Shown piece after piece: positions 60,909 through 64,000 of a DNA stretch of 64,000 bases. The DNA lies in assembly GCF_001984155.1 (NCBI RefSeq), contig NZ_MTQO01000035.1:169505-233504 (forward strand), given 5' to 3'. The stretch comes from Actinosynnema sp. ALI-1.44. GTDB lineage: Bacteria; Actinomycetota; Actinomycetes; Mycobacteriales; Pseudonocardiaceae. Numbering within the stretch: the stretch's first letter is position 1; the number at the start of each line of letters is the position of its first letter. The notes beneath the pieces are model-generated. The model was given only the letters and a program-made list of their open reading frames with translations, searched no databases and was not told where the DNA came from. Both the position numbers and the translations under genes were made by a program.

Positions 60909-60917
60909 GGAGACAAG

Positions 60918-61286
60918 GTGTCCGACAACGACGTGGTCCAGATCGAACTGGAACGTCATGAGTCGGCGGTGACCGTCGCGCACGTGACCGGGGACATCGA
61001 CCTGGCGTCGGCCGACGTGTTCCGTGCGCGCCTCGCCGATACCCTGACCAGCGGCGACGCTTTCGTGCTCGACCTGGACGGCGTGACGTTCATGGGTTCA
61101 CTCGGGTTCTCGGCGCTGGTCGAGACGCATCACGAGACCGAACGCCGCAACATCAGGTGGGGCATCGTCGCGGGCAGTTCGCCGATCAGCCGACCGCTGA
61201 AGATCACCGGGCTCGAGCAGGTCCTGCCGATCTACCCGTCGGTGCCGGACGCGCTCGCCGCGCTCGCGATCAGTACGGCTGAATAG
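60918..61286 (+). CDS. STAS-domain anti-sigma factor antagonist
   Basis: The 122-residue STAS protein contains V-T-G-D-I-D-L-A-S-A and L-D-L-D-G-V-T-F-M-G-S-L-G-F-S-A-L. The Ser after M-G is the usual phosphorylation site in SpoIIAA-like antagonists; the Asp that often precedes it is replaced by Gly. Such proteins bind anti-sigma kinases when dephosphorylated. The converging SpoIIE-type phosphatase gene (overlapping by 17 bases) could dephosphorylate it. GTG 60918 follows AGGGAGA. Confidence 0.9.
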   Translation: MSDNDVVQIELERHESAVTVAHVTGDIDLASADVFRARLADTLTSGDAFVLDLDGVTFMGSLGFSALVETHHETERRNIRWGIVAGSSPISRPLKITGLEQVLPIYPSVPDALAALAISTAE

Positions 61287-62532
61287 CCAGCAGCGCGATG
61301 TCGTCGTGATCGTTGCCGCCGAGCCATTCCCGCACGCTCGAGTTGATCTTGGCGAGGATGGTGTCGAGCGGTGTGCCCACGCAGCCGGCCAGCAGGTCGT
61401 GCAGCCTGCGCTCGCCGTACATCTCGTCTCCGGTCGGGCCGCCCCTGGCCTCGCTGATCCCGTCGGTGTAGAGCAGGCACACGTCACCGCGGTTGAGCTC
61501 GACCAGTTCCTGCCCGAACTTCGCCGCCGCGGTCACGCCGATCAGCATGCCGGAGATGATCACCTCTTCCACCCGGCCGTCCCGACGCAGCACCAGCGGG
61601 CTCGGGTGACCACCGGAACCCAGCGCCAGGCGCATCGTGTCCGCGCCGCGTGAGGTCAGCGAGCCGACGACCAGGCTGGCGAACCGGCTGCGCCCGGTGG
61701 CGAGCAACGTCTGGTTGACCAGGTCGAGCAGCCGCTGCGGCTCCCGTTCCACCAGGTGCAACGCGTTGAGCGCGTGCCGGATGCTGCCGGTGAGTGCCGC
61801 CGCCTCCGGGCCGTTGCCGCACACGTCGCCGAGCAGGAACAGCAGCGTGCCGTCCGAACGCGGGTGCACGTCGTAGAAATCGCCACCGACCTGCAAAGGC
61901 CCGTCCGCGGGCCGGTAGAGCGCGGCCATCCGCGCACCCGGCACGGTCGGCAACTCGGCCGGGTGCAGCGTGGTCTCCAGGCCTTCGATCGCCGCGCGCT
62001 GTCTGCCGTGCTCCGCCGCGGCGCCGAGGGCCGCACCGGCGCGGAGGGCGAACTCGCACACGACGCTGTGGTCCGACTCGGTCAGCGTCTCGCCCCTCGC
62101 CAGGATCAGCACCCCGGGCGTGTCGTTCTCGGCGACCAGCGGCACCACGCAGATCTCGGACTGCTCGACGAGCACGTCACGCAGCGAGCCGGGAATGGCC
62201 TCGACCTCGGCGTGGGGCACCTGCCTGACCGTGGCCTGCGTCGCGAACATGGCTCTGGCCAGCACCGGAGCGACCGACGGGGTCAGCCGCCGGACCTTGC
62301 CGTGGCTCGGGCGGCCGTCCAGGACGTGGCACCACCACTCCCACCGGCCACGGGACGCGGGCAGCACCACGACGGCGCGCTCGGCCAGCACCGGGCTGGC
62401 GAGCTCGGCGACGGTGGTGGCCGTCGCGCCGACGTCCATACTGCCGCAGAGTCTGCCGCCTGCCTCGGCGAGAAAAATCGCGCCACCCTGCTGGGCAACG
62501 ACCGAACGGGCCGATGCCGCTGCATCGGTCAT
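61270..62532 (-). CDS. SpoIIE-type PP2C phosphatase with GAF-like N-terminus
   Basis: ATG 62532 gives 420 residues. The N-terminal 170 residues look like a GAF sensor domain (V-V-P-L-V-A-E-N-D-T-P-G-V-L-I-L-A). The C-terminal 230 residues are a SpoIIE/RsbU PP2C phosphatase: V-G-G-D-F-Y-D-V and L-L-G-D-V-C-G-N-G-P-E-A-A with the metal-binding Asp, then Y-T-D-G-I-S-E-A-R and D-D-I-A-L-L. It would dephosphorylate STAS antagonists in partner-switching control of sigma factors. It converges on the STAS gene and is divergent from the multi-HAMP sensor. Confidence 0.92.
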   Translation of the reverse strand: MTDAAASARSVVAQQGGAIFLAEAGGRLCGSMDVGATATTVAELASPVLAERAVVVLPASRGRWEWWCHVLDGRPSHGKVRRLTPSVAPVLARAMFATQATVRQVPHAEVEAIPGSLRDVLVEQSEICVVPLVAENDTPGVLILARGETLTESDHSVVCEFALRAGAALGAAAEHGRQRAAIEGLETTLHPAELPTVPGARMAALYRPADGPLQVGGDFYDVHPRSDGTLLFLLGDVCGNGPEAAALTGSIRHALNALHLVEREPQRLLDLVNQTLLATGRSRFASLVVGSLTSRGADTMRLALGSGGHPSPLVLRRDGRVEEVIISGMLIGVTAAAKFGQELVELNRGDVCLLYTDGISEARGGPTGDEMYGERRLHDLLAGCVGTPLDTILAKINSSVREWLGGNDHDDIALLAIQPY

Positions 62533-62659
62533 CCCGCACCTCGCTGACGCTTCGGCAACAACGTCTTCACCGTAAACCGTAGCGGCTGGCGCCACGGACG
62601 CTGACCGGACATGGCAAGGTTAGACACTGAACGTCGCCTCGATCCGAGGAGCAGTACCC

Positions 62660-64000
62660 GTGACTACGCACATCAACCAGGAGTCAGCCAGCTCAGTCAG
62701 CCAGGATGGCGAGGACGCGACGCTCGACCGGGTACTCGCCGCGATGGAGGACCTGCGTGAAGGCAACTTCCGGCGTCGGATCGTCGCCGGTGGCGACGGC
62801 CGCTCGGCCAAGCTGGCCGCGGCGTTCAACGAGATCGCGGAGCGCAACCAGCTGCTGGTCAACGAGCTGCTGCGGGTCCGGGACAGCGTCGCGACCGACG
62901 GCGGGCTGCACGAGCGGCTACGCACGGTAGGCGGTTCAGGCGGCTGGGGTGTCGCCACGGACGTGGTCAACGAGCTGATGGACCACCTGACCAAGCCGAC
63001 CGTCGAGATCAACCACGTGCTGAAGTCGGTCGCGGAGGGTGACCTGACCCAGCGGATGCCCCTGGAGTTCGACGGCCGGTCGCTCAACGGGGACGTGCTG
63101 GAGCTCGCGCAGACGGTGAACCGGATGGTCGACCAGCTCTCGCTGTTCGCGACCGAGGTGACCAGGGTCGGCCGGGAGATCGGCACCGAGGGCATCCTCG
63201 GCGGCCGCGCCCAGGTCCCCGGCGGCGTCGGGATCTGGCGTGACCTGACCGAGTCGGTGAACCTGATGTCGGGCAACCTGACAGACCAGGTGCGTGACAT
63301 CGCGCGGGTGGCGACGGCGGTGGCGCGGGGTGACCTGACGCAGAAGATCGCGGTCGGTGCCCGTGGCGAGATCCTCGAGCTCAAGAACACCCTCAACACC
63401 ATGGTCGACCAACTCTCCGCCTTCGCCGACGAAGTCACCCGCGTCTCGCGAGAGGTCGGCACCGACGGCAAACTGGGTGGCCAGGCGCAGGTGCCTGGCG
63501 TCGGGGGGACGTGGCGGGACCTCACCGACTCGGTGAACCTGATGGCGGGCAACCTGACCGACCAGGTCCGCAAGATCGCGACCGTGGCGACGGCGGTGGC
63601 CAGGGGTGACCTCACCCAGAAGATCGACGTCGACGCCCGAGGCGAGATCCTCGAACTCAAGAACACCCTCAACACCATGGTCGACCAACTCTCCGCCTTC
63701 GCCGACGAAGTCACCCGCGTCTCGCGAGAGGTCGGCACGGACGGCATTCTGGGTGGCCAGGCGCAGGTGCCTGGCGTGGCCGGAACATGGCGAGACCTCA
63801 CCGACTCGGTGAACTTCATGGCGGGCAACCTGACCACCCAGGTCCGCAGCATCGCGACCGTGGCCGCGGCCGTGCAGCGTGGCGACCTGACGCAGAAGAT
63901 CAACGTCGACGCCCGAGGCGAAATCCTCGAACTCAAGAACACCCTCAACACCATGGTCGACCAACTCTCCGCCTTCGCCGACGAAGTCACCCGCGTGGCC
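62660..64000 (+). CDS. Multi-HAMP hybrid histidine kinase, N-terminal part (runs off the window)
   Basis: The frame is open from GTG 62660, with GAGGAG upstream, to the last base, giving 447 codons with no stop. After about 110 residues of helical leader come HAMP-type modules, each about 92 residues: G-D-L-T-Q-K-I, then [12 protein letters not shown], then G-G-Q-A-Q-V-P-G and W-R-D-L-T. At least four are visible. No membrane helix precedes them, so it is a cytoplasmic sensor like the osmosensing multi-HAMP kinases (Nik1/DhNik1 type). A kinase and perhaps receiver domains should follow beyond the edge. Confidence 0.9.
   Translation, partial: MTTHINQESASSVSQDGEDATLDRVLAAMEDLREGNFRRRIVAGGDGRSAKLAAAFNEIAERNQLLVNELLRVRDSVATDGGLHERLRTVGGSGGWGVATDVVNELMDHLTKPTVEINHVLKSVAEGDLTQRMPLEFDGRSLNGDVLELAQTVNRMVDQLSLFATEVTRVGREIGTEGILGGRAQVPGGVGIWRDLTESVNLMSGNLTDQVRDIARVATAVARGDLTQKIAVGARGEILELKNTLNTMVDQLSAFADEVTRVSREVGTDGKLGGQAQVPGVGGTWRDLTDSVNLMAGNLTDQVRKIATVATAVARGDLTQKIDVDARGEILELKNTLNTMVDQLSAFADEVTRVSREVGTDGILGGQAQVPGVAGTWRDLTDSVNFMAGNLTTQVRSIATVAAAVQRGDLTQKINVDARGEILELKNTLNTMVDQLSAFADEVTRVA
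63380..64000 (+). repeat. 276-bp tandem DNA repeats coding HAMP modules
   Basis: A segment beginning CTCAAGAACACCCTCAACAC recurs at 63380, 63656 and 63932, exactly 276 bases (92 codons) apart. The copies are almost identical for about 65 bases or more. This level of DNA identity suggests recent duplication or ongoing gene conversion. Confidence 0.85.

Noticed and set aside
59811..60983. Minus-strand extension of the membrane-protein gene to 573 codons
   Set aside because: The extra part lies antisense to the YihY/BrkB gene and is low-complexity; ATG 59810 with GGAGG marks the true start.
62620..63990. Long open frame of 456 codons on the minus strand opposite the multi-HAMP gene
   Set aside because: It is a mirror of a strongly repetitive, high-G+C coding region; the plus-strand frame has clear HAMP motifs and a ribosome site, whereas the minus frame is Ser/Arg-rich without any domain.

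Overview
This is about 64 kb of high-G+C actinomycete chromosome. GTG and TTG starts are common, stops and starts often overlap (ATGA, GTGA, TTGA), and the gene types are typical of the group: an XRE/DUF397 pair, F420-type LLM oxidoreductases, a mycothiol-dependent MDMPI protein, an AfsR-like SARP, a DasR-type operator and B12 riboswitches. The overall mix suggests the Pseudonocardiales, but no rRNA or other taxonomic marker is present, so this is an inference. No tRNA, rRNA, CRISPR array, insertion sequence or phage gene was seen.

Layout, left to right. 0-13 kb holds dispersed cobalamin genes: cobB (cut by the left edge), cobO, a fused ChlI/ChlD-type chelatase subunit behind a B12 riboswitch, and cobQ. 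They are interrupted by an XRE/DUF397 regulator pair, a two-component system with a bipartite kinase, a GH92 alpha-mannosidase behind a LacI-type operator, and a remnant of an MMPL transporter. 13-17 kb has a gene with a possible SOS box, then an overlapping operon (LLM oxidoreductase, metallo-beta-lactamase fold hydrolase, CoaE relic fused to GrpB) divergent from a PadR regulator. 17-22 kb carries a large CHAT-protease/STAND-NTPase/TPR protein of mosaic base composition, preceded by another LLM oxidoreductase. 22-25 kb has an SRPBCC/acyl-CoA-ligase fusion and a secreted GH18 chitinase whose promoter contains a DasR-like site. 26-28 kb holds the CbtB-CbtA cobalt importer under a second B12 riboswitch, divergent from a histidine-phosphatase-fold gene.

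28-34 kb has an AfsR-like SARP and then a tightly coupled four-gene cassette: two small helical-hairpin proteins, a soluble FtsK/EccC-like ATPase and a coiled-coil protein. Upstream of the cassette lie a 21-bp direct repeat and a 22-bp perfect palindrome. 34-42 kb holds a GH38 alpha-mannosidase, two MarR-regulated metabolic units with clear operators, a DUF3616 protein, FxsA and a nucleotidyltransferase. 42.5-44.1 kb encodes a protein with an N-terminus like extracellular-contractile-injection-system cargo, plus an overlapping partner. 44-51 kb holds a paralogue of the first two-component system, an MMPL transporter and a third two-component pair. 51-54 kb has two secreted trypsin-like proteases. 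54-56.6 kb is an unusual cluster of an AdoHcyase-like protein, a P-loop kinase-like protein and a membrane protein with a degenerate Nudix domain. 56.6-64 kb holds TetR/MDMPI, an HNH nuclease, two paired unknown proteins, a YihY/BrkB protein, a STAS anti-sigma antagonist, a SpoIIE-type phosphatase and the start of a multi-HAMP sensor.

The strongest candidates for undescribed biology are the FtsK/EccC-like cassette (30.5-34.3 kb), the CHAT-STAND-TPR protein (17.2-20.8 kb), the degenerate-Nudix membrane protein cluster (53.8-56.6 kb) and the injection-system-like pair (42.5-44.1 kb). All functions were read from motifs by eye; no database search was run.
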